A stretch of 64,000 nucleotides of DNA, taken from assembly GCF_015354335.1 (NCBI RefSeq), contig NZ_JADKYR010000003.1, positions 620,001-684,000 of the forward strand. The letters are read 5' to 3'. Source of the stretch: Methylophilus sp. 13. Its GTDB lineage: Bacteria; Pseudomonadota; Gammaproteobacteria; Burkholderiales; Methylophilaceae. The notes beneath the pieces were generated by a model. The model worked only from the letters and a program-made list of their open reading frames with translations. It was not told the origin of the DNA and ran no database searches. Within the stretch, counting starts at the first letter, position 1; each line of letters begins with the position of its first letter. Below are positions 1 to 7,985 of the stretch, one piece after another. The position numbers were made by a program, and so were the translations under genes.

Positions 1-1420
1 CGCCAAAGTCGGTCAAGACTGTTTCTACGCCATTGGGCAGCTTGCTGATTTCTTGCCACAACCCAAGCACCTGTAGTAACTCAATCACCTGATCAAGTGT
101 CACCTCTGGCCGTTGCAACCTCAGATTATCCAGAATAGAGCCATGCTGCCACTCGACTTTGTTCGCCACGCCAATCCGGTCACGCAAATGTGCCAGGTCA
201 AGCTGGCGCACATCAATGTCGTTGTAGCTGACATGTCCTTGCAGCGGCTGCCTCATACCGGTGATCAGCTCCAGCAACGTCGTTTTACCGCTGCCTAAGC
301 CACCGATCAACGCCAGGCTTTCGCCACGTTGCAAGTGAAAACTCAGGTTGCTGACCAAAGCGGCTTGATCCGCGTGTTGAAAAGTCAGCTGATGCACCTT
401 TAGGGTAGTGTAGCCTTCCTGACCTGACTGATGCTCCCCCGAGCGCTCTACAGGCAAGGTTTCCAGCACGCCAAGTTTATCGACCGCCGCAAGCAGATCA
501 TAGAAATACTCCAGCTTGGTCACAAATCGTACAAACGCAGAAAGCACCCCAAAAATAATCAGCTCTGCGGCAACAAACTGGCCCAGATTGATCTGGCCTT
601 TAATCACCAGCGTCCCACCTAAAATCAGCATACCCGTGCCAATCAAGGCATAGAGGCCCACCGCGCCTATCAGTTGCATCATGAGTACTTTAAAGTGCTT
701 GGTCCTGACTTGCAGATAGCCTTCTGCAAGCTGCGCGGTATTCGCCGTGTTGCGCTGAGTCGCACCATAAAACTTTGAGAGCCATTTATTGCGGGCAATG
801 GTTTCCAGCCAAGCCGCCATTTCATATTTGGCTTTAGACTCTTTGATCGATGTCTCTTCTGCCTGTTTACCCAGGCCAAAAATAATCACCCACAACACAA
901 TCAGCATGAGGATGACCAAAATGCCAAAATACAGACTATAAAAAAGCAGCACAATGCTGCCGATGATGCCTTGCAACAAGGCGGTCAAGCCAACCGTGAG
1001 TAAGGTGGCCATCGATTTCTGCACCGTTTGAATATCAAAATAACGATTCACCAGTTCTACCGGATTGAATTTGTCATACACAGAAATATGAATTTGCCCG
1101 GTATTTTGCGCAATCTGTAAGCTATACCGTACAAAAAGCCGTCGTTGAATCATCTCAACCAGAAAACTCTCAATCGCATAAATCGCACCAGACAACGCCA
1201 GCAAACAAAACAGGATAAACCCCACGACGTACAGCGGCTGCAATACGCCGCCCATGGTGACGATATTCACCATCGCCTGCACGGCAACAGGTGTCGCGAT
1301 ACCCAGCACACCGTAAGCCGCAGTTAAATAAAAAAGCAGCAAAATGTCCTGTTTTTCAAATGAGAGTAATTTGACGACTCTTTGAAAAGGGCTGAGAGAT
1401 GTTGTATGAATGTTTGCCAT
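1..1420 (-). CDS. ABC exporter, fused membrane and ATPase domains (partial, C-terminus outside window)
   Basis: This gene enters from the left edge; about 473 N-terminal residues are visible. It starts at an ATG at 1420-1418. The first roughly 310 residues form a hydrophobic transmembrane domain with several long membrane segments, and no N-terminal peptidase domain precedes it. The nucleotide-binding domain follows, with Walker A GGLGSGKT near residue 374. The window ends about 100 residues later, just before the expected LSGGQ signature, so that motif cannot be checked. The fold is that of a type I ABC exporter half-transporter (toxin, bacteriocin or type I secretion style). The substrate is unknown, and partner adaptor genes would lie to the left of the window. 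Confidence 0.8.
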   Translation of the reverse strand, partial: MANIHTTSLSPFQRVVKLLSFEKQDILLLFYLTAAYGVLGIATPVAVQAMVNIVTMGGVLQPLYVVGFILFCLLALSGAIYAIESFLVEMIQRRLFVRYSLQIAQNTGQIHISVYDKFNPVELVNRYFDIQTVQKSMATLLTVGLTALLQGIIGSIVLLFYSLYFGILVILMLIVLWVIIFGLGKQAEETSIKESKAKYEMAAWLETIARNKWLSKFYGATQRNTANTAQLAEGYLQVRTKHFKVLMMQLIGAVGLYALIGTGMLILGGTLVIKGQINLGQFVAAELIIFGVLSAFVRFVTKLEYFYDLLAAVDKLGVLETLPVERSGEHQSGQEGYTTLKVHQLTFQHADQAALVSNLSFHLQRGESLALIGGLGSGKTTLLELITGMRQPLQGHVSYNDIDVRQLDLAHLRDRIGVANKVEWQHGSILDNLRLQRPEVTLDQVIELLQVLGLWQEISKLPNGVETVLTDFG

Positions 1421-1481
1421 AATAAGAATTGTTGTTAACTAGGCCCTGTAAATGGATAACAACCGTTTATATTAGTTCCCC

Positions 1482-1511
1482 AAAAAAAAACGGCTCTAAC
1501 TAGAGCCGTTT
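1482..1511 (-). terminator. Intrinsic terminator of the amtB operon
   Basis: An inverted repeat AAACGGCTCTA / TAGAGCCGTTT with a 2-base loop is followed, in minus-strand reading, by a run of nine T. It lies about 20 bp beyond the amtB stop and separates that operon from the ABC gene. Confidence 0.85.
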
Positions 1512-1529
1512 CTTTATACCACACAACGA

Positions 1530-2933
1530 TTACAAGCTGTAAGCACGCTCGCCATGTTCAGTCGTGTCCAAACCTTCGCGCTCATATTCTTCACTCACAC
1601 GCAGACCGACAACCGCATCTACCACTTTGTAAAGAATGACGCTCACAATACCTGTCCAGATCAATGTCACTACCACTGCGATGATCTGAGTAGAGACCTG
1701 ACCACCCATCGTCACACCTTCTGCGTAACCAACACCACCCAAACCTGGTGACATCAATACGCCAGTGCCCACCGCACCCCAGATACCGGCCAAGCCGTGC
1801 ACACCGAACACATCCAGTGAGTCATCGTAGCCCAGCGCACCTTTCAGTTTGGTCACACCCCACAGGCTGACAAAGCTGGCAGTGAAGCCAAGGATGATAG
1901 AACCCATCGGGCCGATAAAGCCGCAAGCAGGGGTAATGGCAACCAGACCAGCGACTGCACCAGAAGCGGCACCCAGCATGCTTGGCTTACCTCTGAACAA
2001 CCATTCAGCAAAAATCCAGCCCAATACAGCAGAACCTGTTGCCAATTGTGTATTGATCAGCACCATACCGGCAATGCCATCAGCAGCCAGTTCACTACCG
2101 ACGTTAAAGCCAAACCAACCTACCCACAGCAAGGAAGCACCAATCATGGTCATCACCAGGTTGTGCGGAGGCATGGCTTCTTTACCGTAACCAATACGTT
2201 TGCCCAACATGATGGCACCAATCAAGGCAGCGATACCAGCGTTGATATGTACGACAGTACCACCAGCAAAGTCTTTGGCACCCAGCTCTGCCAGGTAACC
2301 ACCGCCCCATACCATGTGTGCGATTGGGATGTAGGCAAAAGTCACCCACAATGCCGTGAACAACAATACAGCAGAGAACTTCATACGCTCAGCAAAACCA
2401 CCAACAATCAACCCCGGTGTAATGGCAGCAAATGTCAGCTGGAAGGTCAAGAATACATACTCTGGAATCGTGCCAGACAAACTAGCAGGTGTAATACCCG
2501 CCAGAAACGCCTTGCTTAATCCACCGACAATCATGTTACCTTCGCTGAAAGCCATGCTGTAACCATACGCAGCCCACAATACAGAAATCATAGAGAAGAC
2601 AACAAACACTTGCATCAGCACTGACAACATATTTTTCTGACGTACCAAACCGCCGTAGAACAACGCCAGGCCAGGAATCGTCATCAAAATCACCAGCACA
2701 GTGGCAACAATCATAAACGCGGTATTACCCACATCCAGCGTCGGGGCTGGTGCTGCTTCAGCAGCAGGGGCAGCTTCGGCCGCTGCAGGCGCTTCGGCCG
2801 CAGGTGCCGCATCAGTAGAAACGGTTTCTTGTACTGTGATGGTTTCGGTCACAGTTTCTTCTGCATAACTGACTGGGCTTGCCGCCAGACCCATCACGGC
2901 GACCAGCGATAATATGGAAAGAATTTTCTTCAT
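1530..2933 (-). CDS. amtB: Ammonium transporter AmtB with acidic Ala/Pro-rich N-terminal extension
   Basis: A 467-residue ammonium channel of the inner membrane. A signal peptide (about residues 1-24, ending VSYA) is followed by a 40-residue Ala/Pro/Glu-rich stretch and then the Amt domain with about eleven membrane helices. The two pore histidines are recognisable in TVVHINAG and DVFGVHGLAG, and the phenylalanine gate region is present. Amt proteins gate ammonium uptake and are blocked by a PII protein, which is encoded immediately upstream with a 15-bp gap. Expression should follow the sigma-54 promoter ahead of the porin gene. The low-complexity extension is unusual in length; the rest is a typical Amt. 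Confidence 0.97.
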   Translation of the reverse strand: MKKILSILSLVAVMGLAASPVSYAEETVTETITVQETVSTDAAPAAEAPAAAEAAPAAEAAPAPTLDVGNTAFMIVATVLVILMTIPGLALFYGGLVRQKNMLSVLMQVFVVFSMISVLWAAYGYSMAFSEGNMIVGGLSKAFLAGITPASLSGTIPEYVFLTFQLTFAAITPGLIVGGFAERMKFSAVLLFTALWVTFAYIPIAHMVWGGGYLAELGAKDFAGGTVVHINAGIAALIGAIMLGKRIGYGKEAMPPHNLVMTMIGASLLWVGWFGFNVGSELAADGIAGMVLINTQLATGSAVLGWIFAEWLFRGKPSMLGAASGAVAGLVAITPACGFIGPMGSIILGFTASFVSLWGVTKLKGALGYDDSLDVFGVHGLAGIWGAVGTGVLMSPGLGGVGYAEGVTMGGQVSTQIIAVVVTLIWTGIVSVILYKVVDAVVGLRVSEEYEREGLDTTEHGERAYSL

Positions 2934-2948
2934 AACAGAAGCCCTTTC

Positions 2949-3302
<354 letters not shown>

Positions 3303-3347
3303 TTAACTCTGGCAGGCACATGCCCGCCAGATCTAAAACTTGCTTAC

Positions 3348-4310
3348 TTAGAATGTACGGCCTAATGTTAAAACTAAACGACCATCATTCAGGTTTTTGC
3401 TTTCAACTGCGCCGTTAGTGCCTTTACCATTAAAGCTTGAGCCGCCGTAGCCTCTGTAACCCCAGTAGCGTGAGTTATCAGACTCAATCCAATACACACC
3501 CGCATTCCAGCCTTCTGTAGCACCGATTTTGAATGCTTTGCTTAAGCCGATTTTCCAGTCTGTGTAGTCTGGGTCAGTTGCTTTAGAAAGAGAATCGCTA
3601 GGCAAGTTAATGCCGTCGGTGGAGAACGTTCTATCAAGTTTACCAGAGACGTTCAAACGCCCAACGTGAGCAATCAGAGTCAAATCCCACCATGGCAATG
3701 GATAAGCAGCGTTCAGCTCAACATAGGTTGAACCTTTAGTACTGCCATCCCAACCAGTAGACTTATCTGCACCAAACCAATCGGTCAGAGTGTACGACAG
3801 TTTTGCACTGATCCAGTCATAAGAAACACCCACGTTTGCTTCGTAAGTATCCCAACGCCCACCCCCTGGAGTCAAAGGTCTATTCGGATCTGGGTTGCCA
3901 TTTACGTCAACTGTAGTAGAGCCTCTGTATTTTTTCCATGAACCACCTGGATACAGGTAGCCGTAAATACCAACGGTGTAGCCTAATTTCTCTACGGTTG
4001 GAATCGTACCGTTATAACCGGCATAGATATCAATTTCAGTAGTGGCATCAGGATAGGTATTTGGTGTTACACCAGAACCCCAAAGGCCAGTATAGAAACC
4101 GCTGGAATGCGTAATATCCATACCGCCTTGCACGGTTGGCTTATGCCAGGATTGTGAAATACCACGGAAGTAGTAGTCAGATACCACACCGATGTTACCA
4201 GTGGCAGTCCAGTCAGATTTGGCTTCTTCCTTGGCTTCTTCAGCTGCGTATGAAACTTGTGCAAATGACATTGCACTCAATACTGCTGTGAGCAAAATAG
4301 ATTGACGCAT
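3348..4310 (-). CDS. TorF-family putative porin (outer-membrane beta-barrel)
   Basis: A 320-residue exported protein with a signal peptide (about residues 1-22, ending VSYA). The start of the mature part (TATGNIGVVSDYYFRGISQS) is the signature of the TIGR02001/TorF-like porin family. The rest alternates short beta strands rich in Tyr, Trp and Gly and ends LVLTLGRTF, with the terminal Phe typical of outer-membrane proteins. It is the first gene of an operon with glnK and amtB, so it is probably a nitrogen-starvation outer-membrane channel; that role is inferred from position only. The gap to glnK is 60 bp. Confidence 0.85.
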   Translation of the reverse strand: MRQSILLTAVLSAMSFAQVSYAAEEAKEEAKSDWTATGNIGVVSDYYFRGISQSWHKPTVQGGMDITHSSGFYTGLWGSGVTPNTYPDATTEIDIYAGYNGTIPTVEKLGYTVGIYGYLYPGGSWKKYRGSTTVDVNGNPDPNRPLTPGGGRWDTYEANVGVSYDWISAKLSYTLTDWFGADKSTGWDGSTKGSTYVELNAAYPLPWWDLTLIAHVGRLNVSGKLDRTFSTDGINLPSDSLSKATDPDYTDWKIGLSKAFKIGATEGWNAGVYWIESDNSRYWGYRGYGGSSFNGKGTNGAVESKNLNDGRLVLTLGRTF

Positions 4311-4380
4311 TTATAGGTCCTCTCTCTGTGAAAATCTTGATCAAATTGTTGTAAACGAGAATGAAACAACATTGACCTAA

Positions 4381-4398
4381 AAGCAAGGCACGTGCCAA
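4381..4398 (-). promoter_or_regulatory. Sigma-54 promoter of the porin-glnK-amtB operon
   Basis: Minus-strand reading gives TTGGCACGTGCCTTGCTT. The GG and GC doublets are separated by exactly 10 bases and the element matches the sigma-54 consensus TGGCACG-N4-TTGC completely. It ends about 70 bp upstream of the porin ATG. I did not find a convincing NtrC dyad further upstream in 4400-4560. Confidence 0.87.
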
Positions 4399-4566
4399 CC
4401 CACATAGCTATTAAAAATCAATACCTTAATTAAAATACTTAAATTAAATACTTACATTAGCAACACAACAACATGTTTTTAATTGAAAACACATAAAAAT
4501 CAACCATTTACACCCCTTTTTTCGAGGGCCTTACATGCTAAAATGTGATCCCAAGGAGAGCCTGCC

Positions 4567-4815
4567 ATGCTATTTTCAAATGAAAAAATTAAAGAATTAT
4601 CTTTTAAAATCAAACAACTAATTGATTCAAGCCCCATTTCAGAGCTTGAAAGCAACTTGCATGCACTAATTCAGGGCATGCTCCCCAAAATGGAACTTGT
4701 TTCGCGCGAGGAATTTGATATTCAGGCCGCTTTGCTGGCACGCACGCAGCAACAATTAAAACAGCTTGAAGAAAAAATCAGCCAGCTAGAACAAGCCAAC
4801 GCCGCCAGAAAGTAA
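4567..4815 (+). CDS. ubiK: Ubiquinone biosynthesis accessory factor UbiK (BMFP/YqiC family)
   Basis: An 82-residue protein of the BMFP domain family. It has an N-terminal amphipathic part (NEKIKELSFKIKQLIDSSP) and a C-terminal coiled coil (QQLKQLEEKISQLEQ), which gives a trimer in relatives. UbiK assists aerobic ubiquinone synthesis by the Ubi complex. A strong ribosome site (AAGGAGAG) precedes the ATG. It lies just upstream of comM on the same strand, a pairing common in proteobacteria. Confidence 0.88.
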   Translation: MLFSNEKIKELSFKIKQLIDSSPISELESNLHALIQGMLPKMELVSREEFDIQAALLARTQQQLKQLEEKISQLEQANAARK

Positions 4816-4860
4816 AATTTAATTTACAATTGTTAGCATTCTTTGGTGCGGGAGTGCTAC

Positions 4861-6360
4861 ATGAGTTTGGCCGTGTTATACAGTCGGGCCCTAAGCGGGA
4901 TGGATGCACCAGAAGTGGTGGTAGAAGTGCATCTCGCCAATGGCCTGCCCAGCTTCACTATCGTCGGGCTGCCAGAAACCGAAGTGAAAGAGAGCAAAGA
5001 CCGGGTGAGGGCCGCGATTCAAACCGCACAGTTTGAATTCCCGGCGCGGCGGATTACAGTTAACCTGGCACCGGCAGATCTGCCCAAAGAGGGGGGCCGC
5101 TACGATTTACCGATTGCGCTTGGGATTCTGGCAGCCTCCGGGCAATTACCTAAACAAGCGCTGGCCAACTATGTCATCGCTGGTGAGCTGGCACTAACAG
5201 GCGAGTTAAGGCCGATACGCGGCGCCCTGGCGATGACTTACCAACTGATTCAGGGCCCGGCGCACAAAAGGGCGGCGATTTTGCCCCAGGAGAGTGCGCA
5301 TGAGGCAAGCCTGGTAGAGGGCTGTTCCATTTTTGCCGCGAATAGTTTGCTTGAAGTCTGCGCCCATCTGTCGGGCAAACAATCGCTGTCCCCTCACCCG
5401 CTGGTGCTGTCAGAATCCTCATTAAGCTTTCCGGATTACTTCGAAGTCAAAGGTCAATTACGCGCCAAGCGCGCCCTGGAAATTGCCGCGGCGGGTCAAC
5501 ATAGTTTATTGATGAGCGGCCCGCCAGGCACAGGCAAAAGCATGCTGGCGAACCGATTTAATAGCATTTTGCCGGACATGACTACGCAGGAAGCGCTGGA
5601 AAGTGCGGCAATTTTGTCACTGACCGGCCAATTTCCGGCCAGCCAGTGGAAAAAGCGGCCATTCAGGGCGCCACATCACACCGCCTCTGCCGTGGCACTG
5701 GTGGGTGGCGGCAGTGTGCCCAGACCCGGAGAGATCAGCCTTGCCCATCACGGCGTGTTATTTTTGGATGAGCTGCCTGAGTTCGACAGGAAAGTGCTGG
5801 AGGTGCTCCGCGAGCCTCTGGAAAGTGGCAATATCACCATTTCTCGCGCAGCCAGACAAGCAACTTTCCCAGCTCAGTTTCAACTGCTTGCAGCGATGAA
5901 TCCTTGTCCATGTGGCTATTACGGGCACTATAACCAACGCTGCCGCTGTACGCCTGAGCAAATTCTGCGCTATAAAAACAAACTTTCCGGCCCGCTGCTC
6001 GACAGGATAGACATGAATATTGATGTGCCAGCACTCAAGCCAGAAGAGTTGTCACATAACCATCATGGTGAGCAGAGTGCGGCCATTCGTGCACGCGTGA
6101 TTCAGGCGCGAGAACGTCAACTGACCCGCCAACAGAAACCGAATGCAGCCTTGGGTGCGCTCGAAATTTCCACCCATTGCCAATTGGGTGACCAGGCGAA
6201 TCACTTACTGCAAATGGCGGTGCAAAAGTTTTCACTGTCTGCCCGCAGCTATCATCGCATCCTCAAGGTCGCCAGAACCATCGCTGACCTGGCCCAGGCC
6301 GAACACATTCTGGATAAGCACATTGCTGAGGCGCTACAATATCGGCGTCATGACTATTGA
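4861..6360 (+). CDS. comM: YifB/ComM family Mg-chelatase-like AAA+ ATPase
   Basis: A 499-residue AAA+ protein starting MSLAVLYSRAL. I prefer ATG 4861 because GGGAG lies 6 bases upstream; a TTG at 4843 would extend it. The N-terminal Lon-like ChlI domain (PSFTIVGLPETEVKESKDRV) is followed by Walker A GPPGTGKS near residue 220 and Walker B VLFLDELPEF near residue 300. The cysteine-rich NPCPCGYYGH segment is typical of the family. ComM is a hexameric helicase that drives branch migration during natural transformation in relatives; here it sits far from pilus genes in transcription but within the same region. Confidence 0.95.
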   Translation: MSLAVLYSRALSGMDAPEVVVEVHLANGLPSFTIVGLPETEVKESKDRVRAAIQTAQFEFPARRITVNLAPADLPKEGGRYDLPIALGILAASGQLPKQALANYVIAGELALTGELRPIRGALAMTYQLIQGPAHKRAAILPQESAHEASLVEGCSIFAANSLLEVCAHLSGKQSLSPHPLVLSESSLSFPDYFEVKGQLRAKRALEIAAAGQHSLLMSGPPGTGKSMLANRFNSILPDMTTQEALESAAILSLTGQFPASQWKKRPFRAPHHTASAVALVGGGSVPRPGEISLAHHGVLFLDELPEFDRKVLEVLREPLESGNITISRAARQATFPAQFQLLAAMNPCPCGYYGHYNQRCRCTPEQILRYKNKLSGPLLDRIDMNIDVPALKPEELSHNHHGEQSAAIRARVIQARERQLTRQQKPNAALGALEISTHCQLGDQANHLLQMAVQKFSLSARSYHRILKVARTIADLAQAEHILDKHIAEALQYRRHDY

Positions 6361-6877
6361 AAGCGTATTCCACATGCAACTTTATGATGCCAGTATCGCC
6401 CCGCTGATTCGTAACCTGCAAAATCTCGAGCACATTCTGCAGCAAGGAGAAGCCTATGCAGAACAGAAAAAAGTCGCACCAGAAGTGCTACTGAATAGCC
6501 GTTTGTATGTGGACATGTACCCATTAACCAAACAGGTGCAACTGGTGAGCGACATGAGTAAAGGGGCGGGTGGACGACTGGCAGGCATAGACATTCCACA
6601 ATATGCGGATGATGAAGCAAGTTTTGAACAGCTCTACGCAAGAATCGCCAAGACAGTCGCGTTTCTCGAAGCCATCAAGCCTTCACAGCTGGAAGGCGCC
6701 GAACATAAAGAAGTGGTGTTAACCATACGTAAAGTGGATCTGACCTTCACCGGCTTGGATTATCTCGAAAAATGGGTCATGCCCAATGTGTATTTTCATG
6801 TCACCACGGCATACAACATTTTGCGCCATATTGGGGTGCCACTGGGCAAAACCGACTACCTGGGTCAAAAGCGTTGA
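6350..6877 (+). CDS. DUF1993 family protein
   Basis: A protein of about 175 residues that matches the DUF1993 style: LYDASIAPLIRNLQNLEHIL near the N-terminus, then a helical body with DMYPLTKQVQLVSDM and the late segment YFHVTTAYNILRHIGVPLGKTDYLG. The family has a DinB-like four-helix bundle and no established function. The ATG at 6350 overlaps the comM stop by 11 bases, suggesting coupling; an in-frame ATG at 6374 fits typical family N-termini slightly better. Neither has a strong ribosome site. Confidence 0.8.
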   Translation: MTIESVFHMQLYDASIAPLIRNLQNLEHILQQGEAYAEQKKVAPEVLLNSRLYVDMYPLTKQVQLVSDMSKGAGGRLAGIDIPQYADDEASFEQLYARIAKTVAFLEAIKPSQLEGAEHKEVVLTIRKVDLTFTGLDYLEKWVMPNVYFHVTTAYNILRHIGVPLGKTDYLGQKR

Positions 6878-6881
6878 TGCC

Positions 6882-7289
6882 TCAAGGCCGTTTGCGCCAG
6901 TAGCCCGGTTGCTGGTCTGACTGCAACATGGCTTTACGGCGCAATGTCTCATAGGCTTCGCTGTCTGAAATTCCTTGTGCAGAGGCCATCGCTTTCGCCT
7001 GATTGTTCGCGGCAACCACCCAGTCAGGATTTTCCTGATAGCCCCGGTCTTGCATGCAATGTTCCAACACGCGTGACTGTCTAGCCGCTTTTTCCAGCTT
7101 CTGGAAGGGCAGTTGCTCTGGTAACGCGGCCGCTGCCTTACTGGCAATCAAATCACACTCATTGATAGTATGAGCCAGCGCACTTTGCGCAGGTGCAGAC
7201 GCTGGCAACTGCAGCGATTGCCAATACCAATACCCCACCGCCGCCAGCATGGCCATCAACACAAACCACATAAACCGACTCGCACGCAT
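6882..7289 (-). CDS. Hypothetical membrane-anchored protein
   Basis: A 135-residue protein I do not recognise. Residues 7-26 (MWFVLMAMLAAVGYWYWQSL) form one membrane segment or an uncleaved signal anchor. The remainder is soluble and would face the periplasm. It contains two cysteines (ECDLI and EHCMQDRGY) about 45 residues apart that could form a disulfide. It converges with the DUF1993 gene, ending only 4 bp from it, and stands alone on its strand. Confidence 0.6.
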   Translation of the reverse strand: MRASRFMWFVLMAMLAAVGYWYWQSLQLPASAPAQSALAHTINECDLIASKAAAALPEQLPFQKLEKAARQSRVLEHCMQDRGYQENPDWVVAANNQAKAMASAQGISDSEAYETLRRKAMLQSDQQPGYWRKRP

Positions 7290-7494
7290 GCATCCGACTC
7301 CTTTTTGTTGTTCAACCCTGCCAATATTTTAAGCCAAACCGGCCGACAGCCCTTATAAAAGCTGGATTGGTTCATTAAAGCGTCATACAAGACCATTAAC
7401 ATAGATTTAAATGATCGCATGAACAAATTAATTCAAGAATGGAAACCTGATGACGTTAATACAAGTATACATAAACAGAACTAAAGGACGCCCC

Positions 7495-7653
7495 ATGAAA
7501 GACTTGCAACAAGACGAGCCGCTGACTTATACCGCCAGCATGCCAGAATTGATGACGGCGCAGGACATTATGTATCTGGCTGAAGATATCACTGCAGACA
7601 GCAACATTCAGGCAATTTACAAACCTGCTGAGCTGACGCTGGAAGTCGTGTAA
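7495..7653 (+). CDS. Small acidic hypothetical protein (52 residues)
   Basis: A short ORF starting at ATG 7495 with a good ribosome site AAAGGA 6 bases upstream. The product is acidic, with no membrane segment or signal peptide: it begins MKDLQQDEPLTYTAS and ends PAELTLEVV. It contains TAQDIMYLAEDITAD, which would form an amphipathic helix. I do not recognise the family. Good translation signals and a balanced residue composition support it; an upstream in-frame ATG at 7450 has no ribosome site. Confidence 0.5.
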   Translation: MKDLQQDEPLTYTASMPELMTAQDIMYLAEDITADSNIQAIYKPAELTLEVV

Positions 7654-7755
7654 AACAACACCGGCAGTTTGCATCACACCGCTACGCAGTTCATAGCGTG
7701 GCATAGCATCGCATGTTGCTTGCCCAGACACCCAACTGGTCCAGCCCTCAACTGA

Positions 7756-7784
7756 TAGACACCCGCCTGACGTTTGCCTACAAT
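7756..7784 (+). promoter_or_regulatory. Sigma-70-type promoter for the 30-residue membrane protein
   Basis: TAGACA (-35 like) and TACAAT (-10 like) are separated by 17 bp, each matching consensus at five of six positions. The expected transcription start is near 7791, 30 bp before the ATG at 7821. Confidence 0.5.
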
Positions 7785-7820
7785 AAAACTTCTCTTCAAC
7801 AGGACGAGAAGGAGGCAACC

Positions 7821-7913
7821 ATGTTTTTAGGCGCAGCAGGCATCTACACACTGATTGGCATCGTCGTCGCAATTTGCCTGATATTGTATGTATTTGCAAA
7901 AAAGGTAAAGTAA
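7821..7913 (+). CDS. Single-pass membrane microprotein (30 residues)
   Basis: A 30-residue ORF with a textbook ribosome site (GAAGGAGG, 5 bases before ATG). It begins MFLGAAGIYTLIGI and is one continuous hydrophobic helix, ending in a short basic tail (FAKKVK), so the positive-inside rule puts the C-terminus in the cytoplasm. It has its own promoter-like element upstream and a strong terminator 13 bp downstream. This makes it a real gene rather than a chance ORF. The size resembles accessory subunits of membrane complexes (CydX/KdpF-like), but no partner gene is adjacent, so no function is assigned. Confidence 0.7.
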   Translation: MFLGAAGIYTLIGIVVAICLILYVFAKKVK

Positions 7914-7925
7914 TCCGTATCACAT

Positions 7926-7953
7926 AAAAAAGCCCCGTTTACGGGGCTTTTTT
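7926..7953. terminator. Bidirectional intrinsic terminator
   Basis: A hairpin AAAAAAGCCCCG / CGGGGCTTTTTT with a TTTA loop has A and T tracts on both sides. It serves the microprotein gene on the plus strand and pilY1 on the minus strand. Confidence 0.9.
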
Positions 7954-7985
7954 ATTGCACAACTCAGATTGGTTACTGGGATTGG

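Noticed and set aside
1428-1440. 13-base repeat AGTTAACAACAAT also present at 19098-19110
   Set aside because: Many 13-mers recur by chance in 64 kb, and the two contexts differ. No shared function is suggested.
2046-2519. 157-codon plus-strand ORF opposite amtB
   Set aside because: It is the antisense shadow of amtB, with Cys/His/Gln-rich unnatural composition and no ribosome site.
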